A stretch of DNA of 64,000 bases from Streptococcus sp. 'caviae' (GCF_001937065.1 NZ_MOWR01000001.1:62001-126000), one strand, 5' to 3'; positions 17,756 to 26,485 are shown, counted from the first letter of the stretch. Numbers and translations: made by a program. The notes: generated by a model not told the origin, from the letters alone.

Positions 17756-17908
17756 TGTGATATAATCTCCTTAGGTGTTATTTTTTTAGTCGCTGTTACC
17801 GCAGCGGCTTTTTCTGTTCTCGTGTCAAGTCAATTTGGCAATTAAAATCAATTTAACTTCTGCATAGCCGTTATCGGCTGTAGTTTTTATTTCAAATTCC
17901 GTTTGTTG

Positions 17909-18124
17909 TTATCGAAAAAGATACCAAATAATAAGACTTAAAATCCCAATTATGCCAACAACAGCAATAATAAACAGCAGTATTGCAATCACAAATCCCA
18001 TAAATTCACCGAATTTTACACTTAGCGGCTTATCCATGTAGACTTTCTCAGCAAGTTCAGCTAGCTCTTCATCTTGATATGCAAGCTGTTTCTCGAGTTT
18101 CTCTACTCTTTCTTGTAATGTCAT
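17909..18124 (-). CDS. Small membrane protein with coiled coil
   Basis: 71 residues: an N-terminal coiled coil (LQERVEKLEKQLAYQDEEL) and a strongly hydrophobic C-terminal segment (about residues 42-68) ending in WYLFR. Its ATG overlaps the stop of the broken gene upstream, with AAAGGAG before it. Function unknown. Confidence 0.6.
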   Translation of the reverse strand: MTLQERVEKLEKQLAYQDEELAELAEKVYMDKPLSVKFGEFMGFVIAILLFIIAVVGIIGILSLIIWYLFR

Positions 18125-18372
18125 TTAGTCTCCTTTCTAAATTCATCTAAACTGATATCCAGCGCATCAGTGATTTCAGGAAAATGCAGATCCATCTGAA
18201 AAATCGTTCCGTGGAAATCAAATGGCTGTCATTTCATACTATATTTCTCTTGGTATGCTCGAGAAATATCACCGATGGCTGAACAAATAGTTTTGCCATC
18301 TATTTTCAAGCCTGCTAGTTCACAGCAAGTAGATTTTCTATTTCCGCTATACGGATAACTTTTTGGTCTCAT
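18121..18372 (-). pseudogene. Small phage gene split by an in-frame TGA
   Basis: From ATG 18370-18372 (SD AGGAGG) 47 codons read MRPKSYPYSGNRKSTCC...YSMK, then TGA at 18229-18231. The same frame continues QPFDFHGTIFQMDLHFPEIT...RKETK and stops at 18121, overlapping the next start as intact phage genes do. The continuous frame and conserved junction suggest one ancestral gene of about 82 codons interrupted by a nonsense mutation. Confidence 0.6.
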
Positions 18373-18436
18373 ACTGCCTCCTTTCTAAGTTCTAATTCTT
18401 CCAGATTCAAATTTTTGTTTATACACGTCTGTAATT

Positions 18437-18649
18437 TTATTTTACGAAATTTTCGTATTTATTTCCTAAAAAAATATCATCAAACTTAACATGAAATTTA
18501 TCCATGTATTTCTTCAGAGTTCGATAACCAATGTCAGAACTATCTTTTTCAAGTCGAGCTATTGTTTGACTTGAAACTTCAAATTCTTCTGCAAGCTCCA
18601 TTTGGGTTAAATTAGCAGAAACTCGCATTGCTTCTAGCGTCCACTGCAT
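18437..18649 (-). CDS. Cro/CI-type HTH regulator
   Basis: 70 residues, almost all one HTH_XRE domain (NLTQMELAEEFEVSSQTIARLE, residues 14-35) with a short tail. The early position just before the small early genes fits a Cro-like switch protein. TTACGAAATTTTCGTA at its 3' end resembles the operator half sites upstream of the CI-like gene. Confidence 0.8.
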   Translation of the reverse strand: MQWTLEAMRVSANLTQMELAEEFEVSSQTIARLEKDSSDIGYRTLKKYMDKFHVKFDDIFLGNKYENFVK

Positions 18650-18705
18650 CTTCTCACCTCACTTTCTTTGGTATAATATAAATAAAAACATTTGGAGAAA
18701 ATTTT

Positions 18706-19177
18706 ATGAAATCGTTCAATACTGTTGTTGGAACTCTTGGGCTAATTATTGCTGTCATTGCATTGATGCATGCAATCTATTACAACCTTGCCAAAATAAA
18801 ACTATCTAACTGCACAATTGACAGAGTTGACGAAGGTTACAACAAGATTTACTCTTTCGAAGTAAGCAACCTCTCAAATGTATCTATAATGGTTACAGGC
18901 ATTGAGTTATATAATAAACAAGGAAAATTATTGAATGATAGTGGATTTGATCCATATAAAAAATACGATAACGAGTGACAGACATCCGCCGAATCATACG
19001 GATTTAGATTGCACCTTCCAAATATTCACTTACCATCTGGTTAGAAATTTGTGCCATTTAAACATGAGATGGAGGTTTTCCTACTCTCTGAATGAACAAC
19101 CATCTCGAATTATTGTCAAAACAGATAAACGTATCCATAAATTCAGAAAGAAAAAAATCATTCTTTCCCCATTTTGA
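18706..19177 (+). pseudogene. Frameshifted prophage membrane protein
   Basis: The first frame gives 90 residues with an N-terminal membrane segment (VVGTLGLIIAVIALMHAIYY) and an extracellular-type beta domain (FEVSNLSNVSIMVTGIELY), then TGA at 18976. A second frame, ending at 19177, gives the expected C-terminus (SRIIVKTDKRIHKFRKKK). Several stops lie between in the first frame. It is a decayed accessory gene between the Cro-like and CI-like regulators. Confidence 0.65.
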
Positions 19178-19241
19178 TAATAATTGCTAAGATAACACTA
19201 TTTACAATCAAATTTAAAATAAGTGCTGCTGTTAGTATCAT
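19158..19241 (-). CDS. 27-residue hydrophobic peptide
   Basis: MILTAALILNLIVNSVILA and a short KMGKE tail, ATG at 19239-19241 with AAAGGA upstream. A single transmembrane helix. Small hydrophobic ORFs are common at this place in streptococcal phages, but nothing proves expression. It overlaps the end of the pseudogene on the other strand. Confidence 0.4.
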   Translation of the reverse strand: MILTAALILNLIVNSVILAIIIKMGKE

Positions 19242-19271
19242 TTTTATATCCTTTCTATCCATATTTAGGCG

Positions 19272-19352
19272 TTAGCCTATAGCATAGCCATCAGCAGTTT
19301 CAACAATTAGAGATGTATACAACTCTGAATTTAATGTTGTTTCTAACTTCAA
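19272..19352 (-). CDS. 26-residue early peptide
   Basis: TTG at 19350-19352 preceded by AGGAG; the peptide is MKLETTLNSELYTSLIVETA then DGYAIG. It is the first frame after the leftward early promoter at 19411-19439. Evidence is the SD, the position and a protein-like sequence only. Confidence 0.38.
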   Translation of the reverse strand: MKLETTLNSELYTSLIVETADGYAIG

Positions 19353-19410
19353 TCACTGTCTCCTTTCCACCCTTTCTTTTTTATTTACTTAATTCTTTAA
19401 GCTTGATCAT

Positions 19411-19509
19411 ATTATAATACGTTTTTTTCGTATAGTCAATGATTTTTCCTAGGGAAATAAGATTTTTTCGTATTTTTTTATTGTTAAACTATAAAAAATG
19501 ATATATAAT
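19411..19509. promoter_or_regulatory. Prophage switch region: divergent promoters and operator
   Basis: Leftward early promoter: TTGACT (19434-19439), 17 bp, TATAAT (19411-19416). The spacer is exactly the palindrome ATACGTTTTTTTCGTAT (19417-19433). A further half site TTTTTTCGTAT is at 19463-19473. Rightward promoter of the CI-like gene: TTGTTA (19481-19486), 17 bp, TATAAT (19504-19509). Confidence 0.82.
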
Positions 19510-19535
19510 ATTTATTGAGAAAGGAGAGCGCATTT

Positions 19536-20297
19536 ATGGAAAATAAAGAACGAATGAAAATTATTGCTAATAATATCACTTACTTCAGAAAGCAAAAAGG
19601 GATAACACAGAAAGAATTGGCTAAGAAGATAGGAATACAACCTAGTACACTTTCTGATTACATTAATTTAAGAAGCGCTCCTTCTTTCGGAATAATTCAA
19701 AAACTAGCTGATTATTTTGAAATAAACAAATCTGATATTGATACTACTTTTAAAGAAAAAGATGATGCGGTATCTTCCACAAAATCCGAAATTCAACAAA
19801 TCTACGATCAATTATATGAACCAAGACAAATAAAAGTTATAGATTTTGCTCAAGACCAATTAGATGAACAAACAGGTAAAAGCATTGACGTCACTGAAAA
19901 GCGGACTATGTATAAAGTTAGGAAGCGTATCAGACTTCCTGCGCCAGGCAAAGTTTCAGCTGGTAGCGGCTACTGGCAAGAAGACGACTATGATACAATG
20001 GTTGATTTCTACGCTGATGAAATACCCAATAGCAGTGACTATGACACTATCGCTATTGTCGTAGGGCATTCAATGGAGCCAAAGATAAAAAATGGTGACT
20101 TCCTTTTTATTAAATTAACAAATCAGGTTGACCTAAACAAGATAGGTATCTTTAAGGTTAACGGTGAGAATTATGTTAAGAAATTAAGAAGTAATTATTT
20201 AGAATCGTTAAACAAAGAATATAATGATATTCAGCTATCTGCAAACGACGACATCAGAACTATCGGCGAAGTCGTAGACATTTATAGAGAAAATTAA
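19536..20297 (+). CDS. CI-like prophage repressor with S24 self-cleavage domain
   Basis: 253 residues from ATG 19536 (SD AAAGGAGAG). HTH_XRE in residues 5-65 (KQKGITQKELAKKIGIQPST). The S24 part has a clear Ala-Gly cleavage site (GKVSAGSGYW, near residue 149), the nucleophile Ser in VGHSMEPKIKNGD and the Lys in NYVKKLRS. All parts for RecA-stimulated autoproteolysis are present. It should hold the early promoter at 19411-19439 off and be inactivated by DNA damage. Intact, unlike its downstream neighbours. Confidence 0.9.
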   Translation: MENKERMKIIANNITYFRKQKGITQKELAKKIGIQPSTLSDYINLRSAPSFGIIQKLADYFEINKSDIDTTFKEKDDAVSSTKSEIQQIYDQLYEPRQIKVIDFAQDQLDEQTGKSIDVTEKRTMYKVRKRIRLPAPGKVSAGSGYWQEDDYDTMVDFYADEIPNSSDYDTIAIVVGHSMEPKIKNGDFLFIKLTNQVDLNKIGIFKVNGENYVKKLRSNYLESLNKEYNDIQLSANDDIRTIGEVVDIYREN

Positions 20298-20343
20298 TTA
20301 ATGTGCAATAACTGATGCATATAAAAAGCTGACAGGAGAAGAA

Positions 20344-20642
20344 ATAAAAAGTAAAAGTATTTAGTCTGGCTGTCTTAACTGCATTAACATTAGCTACATT
20401 AACGATTTAGCAAACGTGACATCAAATTCATCCGTTATTGTTCAAGCCAAAACTAAAAGGAAGAAGAAAAAACTAAAACGAAAGTTCCAAGAGAATACAG
20501 AAACGCTTTAAAATCAGCACAGAACTATATTGATAATATGGCCTTTTCTAAGAGAGGGCTTCACGAGCAATTAACTTTTGAAAATGGCGAAAAATTTACC
20601 GCTGAAGAGGCTCAATACGCTATCGATAATTTAGACAAATAA
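20344..20642 (+). pseudogene. Decayed Ltp-type superinfection-exclusion lipoprotein
   Basis: Three frames in succession give a signal peptide (KVKVFSLAVLTALTLATLT, start codon lost), a linker (ANVTSNSSVIVQAKTK) and an Ltp domain: VPREYRNALKSAQNYIDNMA then FSKRGLHEQLTFENGEKFTA and EEAQYAIDNLDK, stopping at 20640-20642. Ltp proteins sit on the cell surface and block DNA entry of related phages. Here the start codon and the lipobox region are lost and there are two frame changes. Confidence 0.7.
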
Positions 20643-20644
20643 AA

Positions 20645-20822
20645 AAGAGGTTGGGCAAAAAGTCCAACCTCATCAATTAGAGTTCGTTTTAACATCATAA
20701 CGCAGTGGTTGAATGGCAGTTTCGTTCGCGTTTTACACTCCGAACCTGGCCTATTCAACTGTGCGGGGGTGGGAAGACGAACCCCTTTGTTATTTGTTGG
20801 ATTCTTTCCCACTCCCAATGTC
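20645..20822. repeat. Streptococcal intergenic repeat-like sequence with terminator
   Basis: A hairpin GAGGTTGG/CCAACCTC (20647-20671) is followed by a long imperfectly folded sequence that on the minus strand contains GGGAGTGGGAAAG, CCCGCACAGTTGAATAGG and TTCAACCACTGCGT. This resembles an untranslated element I recall from many streptococcal intergenic regions. A 68-codon open frame on the minus strand is not a gene. Confidence 0.45.
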
Positions 20823-20876
20823 TACTAGTATTTTATTCTAAAATAATTGAAAAGGTGATAGAGATTAGGAGATAAG

Positions 20877-21837
20877 ATGGAAAAACTAGCAAAACGTCTA
20901 GTTGATAAAAGCATAGAGGCTTTCATTATGGGACTGGAGATATACAATAAACCAACAATTAAATACAGAATTGAAAGTTTTAGTTTCTTTATCTGTAACG
21001 CATGGGAACTCATGCTGAAGGCTGAAATGTTGAATAGAAATCAATCAATCTATATTTCAAAGACAATCCAGATAGGACACTTAGCCTTGAAAATGTTGTG
21101 AAAAAGATATATTCAGACGACAGCACACGTATTCGTCTAAATCTTGAGCGCATCATCGAATTACGGAACATCAGTACCCATTACGAATTAAAGTACGCTC
21201 CACTATTTCAGGCTTGTGTTCTCAACTATATCAATGAACTTCAAAGATTTCATTCAAAAGATGTTACAGAAGCTATTTCGCAGAATTTCTTAACAATTTC
21301 TGCAACATATGAACCCTTATCCAACGAACAAATCAGATTAAAATATCCATCAGAAATTGCTGAAAAATTCATTCAGCAGGCAAACGACATTGATGTCTTG
21401 GTAGCTGAGTATAATTCAGATAAATTTGCCATTGGTGTAAAACAAAATCTTTATATCACAAAGAAAAAGTCTGAAGCAGACTTTACCGTTACTATCGCAA
21501 ATCAATCACCTTCTCAAGTTGCGATTGTCAAGGACCTAAAAGATCCATCGGAAACACACAAATATTCCTATGAAAACGTCATCTCTGTTGTGGTTGATAG
21601 GTTGAATAAAAATAATATAAAACTTAACTATAAACCTGCCTTCAACCAATATGTTTTGACACTAATCATTGATTTCTATTCGATAAAATCAGACGAAAAG
21701 TATGCTTACTATCACAAAATTGGTAAATCTGAACATTATACTATTCACAACAATTCGTTGATTTTATTGTTTCAGAAATTGAAAAAGACCCCCGACATTT
21801 TGTTGAGAGCCTAAAAAAGATAACCCCAGGCACATAG
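20877..21837 (+). pseudogene. Frameshifted DUF3644 (putative abortive-infection) gene
   Basis: Frame 1 (20877-21101) gives LVDKSIEAFIMGLEIYNKPT and FFICNAWELMLKAEMLN, the DUF3644 start. Frame 2 then gives FKDNPDRTLSLENVVKKIYS and LERIIELRNISTHYE up to about 21740; frame 3 gives QQFVDFIVSEIEKDPRHFVE and stops at 21835-21837. Each change is explained by one missing T (near 21056 and near 21744). RNxSTH resembles the HEPN ribonuclease motif RxxxxH. DUF3644 proteins are associated with phage defence. As written it encodes no full protein. Confidence 0.75.
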
Positions 21838-22010
21838 GAATGCTCAGCCTTAATGGCTTACCCCATTCTGGGACCCAGCGTTTATCCTTCACAAGTTATC
21901 TTTATAACACACAAAAAATGCTCTGTAAAGAATTTAATAAAAAACTCCCTACGCCCCAACCGACCAAAACGAAGTGTAAGGAATTGATACAAGAAATAAG
22001 GTAAAAAACA

Positions 22011-23090
22011 ATGGCAAGCTATCGAAAATTAGATACAGGATGGGAATTTAGAATTATCTATAAGGACCACAATGGAAAAAGAAGAGAAAAGTCCAAACGC
22101 GGCTTTAAAACTAAGAAATTAGCACAGATAGCTGCTGCTGAAGAAGAGCTATTGTTTGATCTTAAGACTGAAAGTCTAAGGAATATGACAATATACGACT
22201 ATTCAGTCAGATGGGCAAATATCTATAAACGCCCTCATATAACAGCTAAAACTTGGAAAACTTACACTAAAAATTTCAAGCATATTAAAACTTATTTTGG
22301 TGATAGTAAAATTAAAGATATATCACCATCATCTTATCAGCAGATCCTTAATAATTTTGGCCAAAAAGTAGCTCAAAGCACACTCGAAAAACTGCATTAT
22401 CACATCAAAGGGGCTATGAAAGCCGCTGTCAGAGACGGCATTATCAGGGATAATTTTGCTGAAGGAGCCATCATAAAGGCGCAAAAAGCCGGACAATCTA
22501 AAGAAGATAAATTTTTGCAGGAAGACGAGTATCTAAATTTTATCAAGATAGCAAAGAGCAAAATCCAGTACCCATCATATCTCACTGCATACCTCATCGC
22601 CGTAACTGGCTTAAGATTTGCGGAAGTTCAGGGCTTGACATGGGATGATATTGATTTTGAAAAGGGTACAATTGATATAAATAAAACCTATGATTATTCC
22701 ATTTCTCAAGAATTTGGCCCAACAAAAAACAAACAATCTATGCGCATGGTGCCGGTTGATGGAAATACACTGCAGGCTTTACAGTATTATAAAGACAATT
22801 ACTATAAAGATAACCAGCTTGATCGTATCTGCTTCGGGACATCTAATAATGCGGCCAATAAAGCAATAAAAAAGGCGACCGGCAAAAATGCAACCTGTCA
22901 CTCTTTAAGACATACATATGCCTCTTATTTAATTTTTAAGGGCGTTGACCTCATATCGATCTCCCAACTTTTGGGACACGAAAATTTAACAATCACTTTA
23001 AAGGTTTACGCACATCAGCTCGAGAAACTCAAAGATAAAAACAATGCTGAAATTAAAGAAATTTTCTCAAAAATAACATTTGGTGGGTGA
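22011..23090 (+). CDS. int: Prophage tyrosine integrase
   Basis: 359 residues. An N-terminal arm-binding domain (YRKLDTGWEFRIIYKDHNGK), a core-binding SAM-like domain (about 60-160) and the catalytic domain with Arg in TGLRFAEVQGL, CHSLRHTYASYL (His-x-x-Arg), LGHENLTITLKVYAH (His and the nucleophile Tyr). It catalyses integration into the tRNA-Ser 3' end. The stop lies 46 bp before the attachment core, and the arm-type GGTGGGTG repeats overlap the 3' end of the gene. Intact. Confidence 0.95.
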   Translation: MASYRKLDTGWEFRIIYKDHNGKRREKSKRGFKTKKLAQIAAAEEELLFDLKTESLRNMTIYDYSVRWANIYKRPHITAKTWKTYTKNFKHIKTYFGDSKIKDISPSSYQQILNNFGQKVAQSTLEKLHYHIKGAMKAAVRDGIIRDNFAEGAIIKAQKAGQSKEDKFLQEDEYLNFIKIAKSKIQYPSYLTAYLIAVTGLRFAEVQGLTWDDIDFEKGTIDINKTYDYSISQEFGPTKNKQSMRMVPVDGNTLQALQYYKDNYYKDNQLDRICFGTSNNAANKAIKKATGKNATCHSLRHTYASYLIFKGVDLISISQLLGHENLTITLKVYAHQLEKLKDKNNAEIKEIFSKITFGG

Positions 23091-23101
23091 TTGGTGGGTG
23101 A
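23080..23101. repeat. Right arm-type integrase repeat
   Basis: Two copies of TTGGTGGGTGA in direct repeat with one shared period, at the end of the integrase gene. A near copy is at 10234-10254 beside the left attachment site. Confidence 0.65.
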
Positions 23102-23135
23102 AATCTTCACAAACCCCATTATATCAAGGGGATAA

Positions 23136-23152
23136 AAGGAGAGGAGGGGATT
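23136..23152. repeat. Prophage attachment site, right copy
   Basis: AAGGAGAGGAGGGGATT, identical to 10110-10126. Fifteen of the 17 bases are the last bases of the tRNA-Ser gene, so the gene stays whole after integration. Confidence 0.9.
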
Positions 23153-23223
23153 CGAACCCCCGAGCCCCGTTAAGGACTACACGCTTTCCAAGCGTGCGCA
23201 CTCGGCCACTATGCGACCTCTCC
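23138..23223 (-). tRNA. tRNA-Ser (GGA anticodon)
   Basis: 86 nt. The acceptor stem GGAGAGG pairs with CCTCTCC. The anticodon loop TTGGAAA, closed by CACGC/GCGTG, gives GGA. A long class II variable arm and the T loop GTTCGAATC are present. CCA is not encoded. It is the integration target of the prophage to its left. Confidence 0.96.
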
Positions 23224-23236
23224 GTAAAGAGCGAGA

Positions 23237-23872
23237 CTAAAACCTCGCTTCAACACGATAGATAGGCTGACCTTTCTGCGAAAATTTCTCTTCATACTCG
23301 GTCATCACATTATTATCATAATCACTGGCATGCAAATCTAACCATACCTGCTCTAAAATCATACCATATTGTGAGAAACTTGCCAAGCTATATTCGAAAA
23401 GTTTGCGATTATCTGTCTTAAAATGAATCTGACCTTGTTCCGGCAGAATCTTTTGATAGACTTCTAAAAAGTTTTTATGAGTCAGACGCCGCTTCTCATG
23501 GCGCTTTTTGGGCCAAGGGTCGCTGAAGTTTAAATAAATCAAACCAACCTCATGATCCGCAAAATAATCGCTAAGACTGGAACCATTTGCCAAAAGCAGC
23601 CGAACATTGGGAAGCTGATCTTCCAATACCTTATCTAAAGCATGGCTGAGAACCGAAACCTGCAAATCAATCCCAATATAATTAATTTGAGGATTCTGGG
23701 CAGCCATGCCCGTAATAAAACGTCCTTTGCCGCTTCCAATTTCAATATGAATAGGGTTATTGTTGCCAAAAACTTCCTGCCAGTGTCCCTTGACTTCTTC
23801 CGGCTTTAAAATAACATAGTGAGGATTATTTTTCAGATGCTCTTCGGCACCTTTGCGTCTTCTAACTCTCAT
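23237..23872 (-). CDS. trmB: tRNA (guanine-N7)-methyltransferase
   Basis: 211 residues, full length. Class I SAM methyltransferase: [15 protein letters not shown] (motif I), NYIGID, and the TrmB signature [17 protein letters not shown] (substrate binding). It makes m7G46 in tRNA. It follows ccrZ by 9 bp, the same arrangement as in other streptococci, and is the last gene before the tRNA-Ser. Confidence 0.95.
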   Translation of the reverse strand: MRVRRRKGAEEHLKNNPHYVILKPEEVKGHWQEVFGNNNPIHIEIGSGKGRFITGMAAQNPQINYIGIDLQVSVLSHALDKVLEDQLPNVRLLLANGSSLSDYFADHEVGLIYLNFSDPWPKKRHEKRRLTHKNFLEVYQKILPEQGQIHFKTDNRKLFEYSLASFSQYGMILEQVWLDLHASDYDNNVMTEYEEKFSQKGQPIYRVEARF

Positions 23873-23881
23873 GCTTTCTTT

Positions 23882-24664
23882 CTAAAAGGATTCTCTGAAT
23901 TTGCGCAGTTCATAGATTTCCTGATTGACATTTTCCATATCGCGGTTTTCATAATATTTTAAAATCTGTGACAGGTAAGAAAGCTGACCGTACCATTTAA
24001 TCTTTTGAAAGACTTTTTCATTTTTCTTATAACCGTAATAAGTCAGCCATTCCGGCCAGCGGGTATGCGGAATATAATGGCTTAAAATATGGGCCACATC
24101 ATACATACGGTCTGTCACACGCACTGAATCCCAATCCACCAAGTAAATCAAACCGCTGGTTGTCACCACCCAGTTGCTGTGTCTGACATCTCCGTGAACA
24201 ATGGTCGCATAGTCCTTCTTAAAATCAGGCAGATTGCGCTTCATTTCGGCAACTACAGACTGTAAGTAGGCATTTTCTGCAATTTGATAAGGCGCACTGC
24301 GCTCCCAAGACAGCAGTAAGTCCAGCGGCCCTTCTATCTTATAATTTAATTGCAGCAGCTGGTTTACCAAGGGCTTTGATTTGTGCATCTGCAGCAGAAT
24401 CTGAATAATCTGCTTACTGTTCATATCAGCTCTGGTTAAGAGTCTGCCGTCCAGCCATTCCTGAGCACTCATCATATCACCGTTGCCCAGGCGCTTGGCC
24501 CATAAAAGCTGCGGTGCGATCTGTTCTTTGGCCAGAGCCGCTAAAATCGGCGTTGTGTTGATTTTTACAAAAATCTTATCACCATTGGGATAAGTGCCGA
24601 TATAGGCTTGACCGCTTTTCCCTTTTAAGGGTGTCAAGGTTAAATCTTTATCTGATTGGATCAC
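23882..24664 (-). CDS. ccrZ: Cell-cycle regulator CcrZ (aminoglycoside phosphotransferase-like kinase)
   Basis: 260 residues from a GTG at 24662-24664 preceded by GGAGGG; the longer open frame starts 22 codons upstream without an SD and lies over the end of the promoter region. Kinase-like core: GKSGQAYIGTYPNG, FVKINTTPI, the catalytic loop VHGDVRHSNW and LVDWDSV metal-binding motif. It matches the pneumococcal CcrZ/YtmP family, which coordinates replication initiation with division at midcell. Placement directly upstream of trmB is the same as in S. pneumoniae. Confidence 0.88.
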   Translation of the reverse strand: MIQSDKDLTLTPLKGKSGQAYIGTYPNGDKIFVKINTTPILAALAKEQIAPQLLWAKRLGNGDMMSAQEWLDGRLLTRADMNSKQIIQILLQMHKSKPLVNQLLQLNYKIEGPLDLLLSWERSAPYQIAENAYLQSVVAEMKRNLPDFKKDYATIVHGDVRHSNWVVTTSGLIYLVDWDSVRVTDRMYDVAHILSHYIPHTRWPEWLTYYGYKKNEKVFQKIKWYGQLSYLSQILKYYENRDMENVNQEIYELRKFRESF

Positions 24665-24722
24665 ACGCTTTCCCTCCTTTTCATCTCGAATCACTAGTCC
24701 TATTTTACTTGTTTTATACAGC

Positions 24723-25757
24723 TTAGTCAATCATCTTCTTTATTTTGTAGGACAGGTAGAGTTCATTTAAAATAATCATTGCTGCCGCTAGAAAAAGCGA
24801 CTTCTGCCAAGAAAAGCTAAAGCATATTTCAATAGCAGTCAGCAGGTACAGAACAAGCCGCAAAAATTGCTTGAGATTAGTTTTTTTAGCCTTGCTGTCA
24901 ATTGGAAAAAGCCTGGTCAGATACTGATAATCATAGTGCTTATACAAGGCCAGCAGCTGAAACAGCAGCAGATAATTAAAGAGCACAGCCAAACCTGCTG
25001 ACATCAAAGGATTGGCAATGAAAACAAGGCTCAGCAAACTTAAAATACCCAAACGCAGCGTAAGACCCAGATAATCACCGCTCCGCAAAAAAGCACGTAA
25101 ATAGAGATGCCCCCAAGTATGACTGTGCTTTCGCAATAGAAAACCTGTCACAAAGTCCAGATAAGAGCGGCGCTTAACACTGGCAGAAAGGCCCTTAACA
25201 TTGGTGAAGAGAGAGAAGAATTTTAAAATTATCTGCCGGCGCTTTCTTTCTTGACTGATAGCCTTGACCCAGTCCAGTTTTCCTTCATGCACAAAGACCT
25301 GCACTTTTTTGGCAATAATCAGCCATTTTAAAGCAAGAAAAACAAGCAGAAAAATCACAAAAGAAACAAAAGACATTCCCAAGCGCAAAAATAAGGGCGC
25401 TAAAATCAAAAGAAAAATAAGCTGCAGCGTTCCCCAAAAGAGGAAGGCCCGCTTTTGAGCCCCTTTGATTAAGGAAACGACTTCCTTTTCCTTCACTATT
25501 AAAAAATGCTGATCAGCCGGCTCCAGATAAGTGGCTGAATTTCCCCAAAAAAGCAGAGCTGCAACCACCACAGATAAAACGATGATGACAGGCAGATGAT
25601 TGACGGGAAAATGCTTTAACAGCTGACTGTACTGCACCATGAGAAAGCCCAGCAGAAAAATGAGCACCAAAACAAAATGGTCATTAAACACATAGCGCAG
25701 GTATTTGCTGCTTTGAGTAAGAAAAGCGAACCGCCTTTTGCTAAATATTGTTTTCAT
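24723..25757 (-). CDS. ecsB: ABC transporter membrane subunit EcsB
   Basis: 344 residues from ATG 25755-25757; a GTG two codons upstream overlaps the ecsA stop. About eight hydrophobic segments spread over the whole length and a basic, cytoplasmic central loop, as in EcsB. With EcsA it forms a membrane transporter linked in Bacillus to secretion and to the site-2 protease RasP. Coupled to ecsA by a 3-bp spacing. Confidence 0.88.
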   Translation of the reverse strand: MKTIFSKRRFAFLTQSSKYLRYVFNDHFVLVLIFLLGFLMVQYSQLLKHFPVNHLPVIIVLSVVVAALLFWGNSATYLEPADQHFLIVKEKEVVSLIKGAQKRAFLFWGTLQLIFLLILAPLFLRLGMSFVSFVIFLLVFLALKWLIIAKKVQVFVHEGKLDWVKAISQERKRRQIILKFFSLFTNVKGLSASVKRRSYLDFVTGFLLRKHSHTWGHLYLRAFLRSGDYLGLTLRLGILSLLSLVFIANPLMSAGLAVLFNYLLLFQLLALYKHYDYQYLTRLFPIDSKAKKTNLKQFLRLVLYLLTAIEICFSFSWQKSLFLAAAMIILNELYLSYKIKKMID

Positions 25758-25759
25758 AA

Positions 25760-26485
25760 TCACGCCTCTTTGGTCAAAGCCATATAAATATCATTGAGAC
25801 TGGCTGTAGGACTGCCGAAATCGGCCCGTAAGTCGTCCAGCCTACCTTGGGCTCTGATCTGTCCGGCATGCAGAATAACAAAACGGTCACACATTTTTTC
25901 TGCCGAATCAAGAACATGCGTTGACATGAGAATGGATTTTCCCTTTGCTTTTTCAGCCGCCAAAAGCTTAGTCAAGTCCGCAATAGCTACAGGATCCAGC
26001 CCCAAGAAAGGTTCATCAATAATAAAAAGACTAGGATTAACAACAAAAGCACAAATAATCATCACTTTTTGTTTCATACCCTTAGAAAAATGGCTGGGAA
26101 ACCAGTCGAGCTTATCTTCCAGCCTGAACAGCTCCAAAAGCTTTTGAGCACGGCTCATTGCTTCTGCCTGTTCAATATCATAGGCCATAGCGATGGTCTC
26201 AAGATGCTCTTTCAGCGTTAGCTCCTCATAAAGACTGGGGGTCTCAGGGATAAAACCGATTTTCTTACGGTAATCTTCTTCCTGTTCGGACAGGGTCAGC
26301 CCATCAATGCTGATTTTCCCTTCATAGGGGGTCAGAAGACCGATAATTTCATTAATCGTCGTTGATTTACCGGCACCATTGAGCCCGATCAGACCGACTA
26401 ATTCGCCGTCGTCTACTTGAAAACTGATATTTTTTAGGACAGGGATATTGACATAACCGCCTGTCAGATTTTCGATTTTTAACAT
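25760..26485 (-). CDS. ecsA: ABC transporter ATP-binding protein EcsA
   Basis: 241 residues: Walker A GLNGAGKSTT (residues 33-42), Q-loop IPETPSLYE, signature FSKGMKQKVM (in place of LSGGQ), Walker B LFIIDEPFLGLDP, H-loop STHVL. The signature variant is typical of the Ecs/Bcr-type group. It precedes ecsB and powers it. Divergent from hit, with the promoters in the 64-bp gap. Confidence 0.92.
   Translation of the reverse strand: MLKIENLTGGYVNIPVLKNISFQVDDGELVGLIGLNGAGKSTTINEIIGLLTPYEGKISIDGLTLSEQEEDYRKKIGFIPETPSLYEELTLKEHLETIAMAYDIEQAEAMSRAQKLLELFRLEDKLDWFPSHFSKGMKQKVMIICAFVVNPSLFIIDEPFLGLDPVAIADLTKLLAAEKAKGKSILMSTHVLDSAEKMCDRFVILHAGQIRAQGRLDDLRADFGSPTASLNDIYMALTKEA

Larger units (their letters stand above)
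10110..23152. mobile_element. Defective prophage in tRNA-Ser(GGA)
   Basis: About 13.0 kb bounded by the 17-bp direct repeat AAGGAGAGGAGGGGATT, of which 15 bases are the 3' end of the tRNA gene at the right boundary. It has the usual phage order read from the right: integrase, CI-like repressor (plus strand), then leftward early genes, replication initiator, gp157 and lysis genes. No terminase, portal, capsid, tail or large primase gene is present. Intact: integrase, both S24 repressors, Cro-like gene, initiator, holins, GH25 lysin, one CHAP lysin. Broken: a second CHAP lysin, gp157, an early small gene, a membrane protein gene, an Ltp-like gene and a DUF3644 gene. Confidence 0.92.

Noticed and set aside
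20612..20818. 68-codon minus-strand frame
   Set aside because: Lies within the intergenic repeat-like element and the terminator; no SD and no protein-like pattern.
10110..23152. Phage-inducible chromosomal island (PICI)
   Set aside because: A satellite would normally carry packaging-interference genes and not a full lysis cassette; the truncated gp157 at the lysis junction fits an internal deletion of a prophage better.
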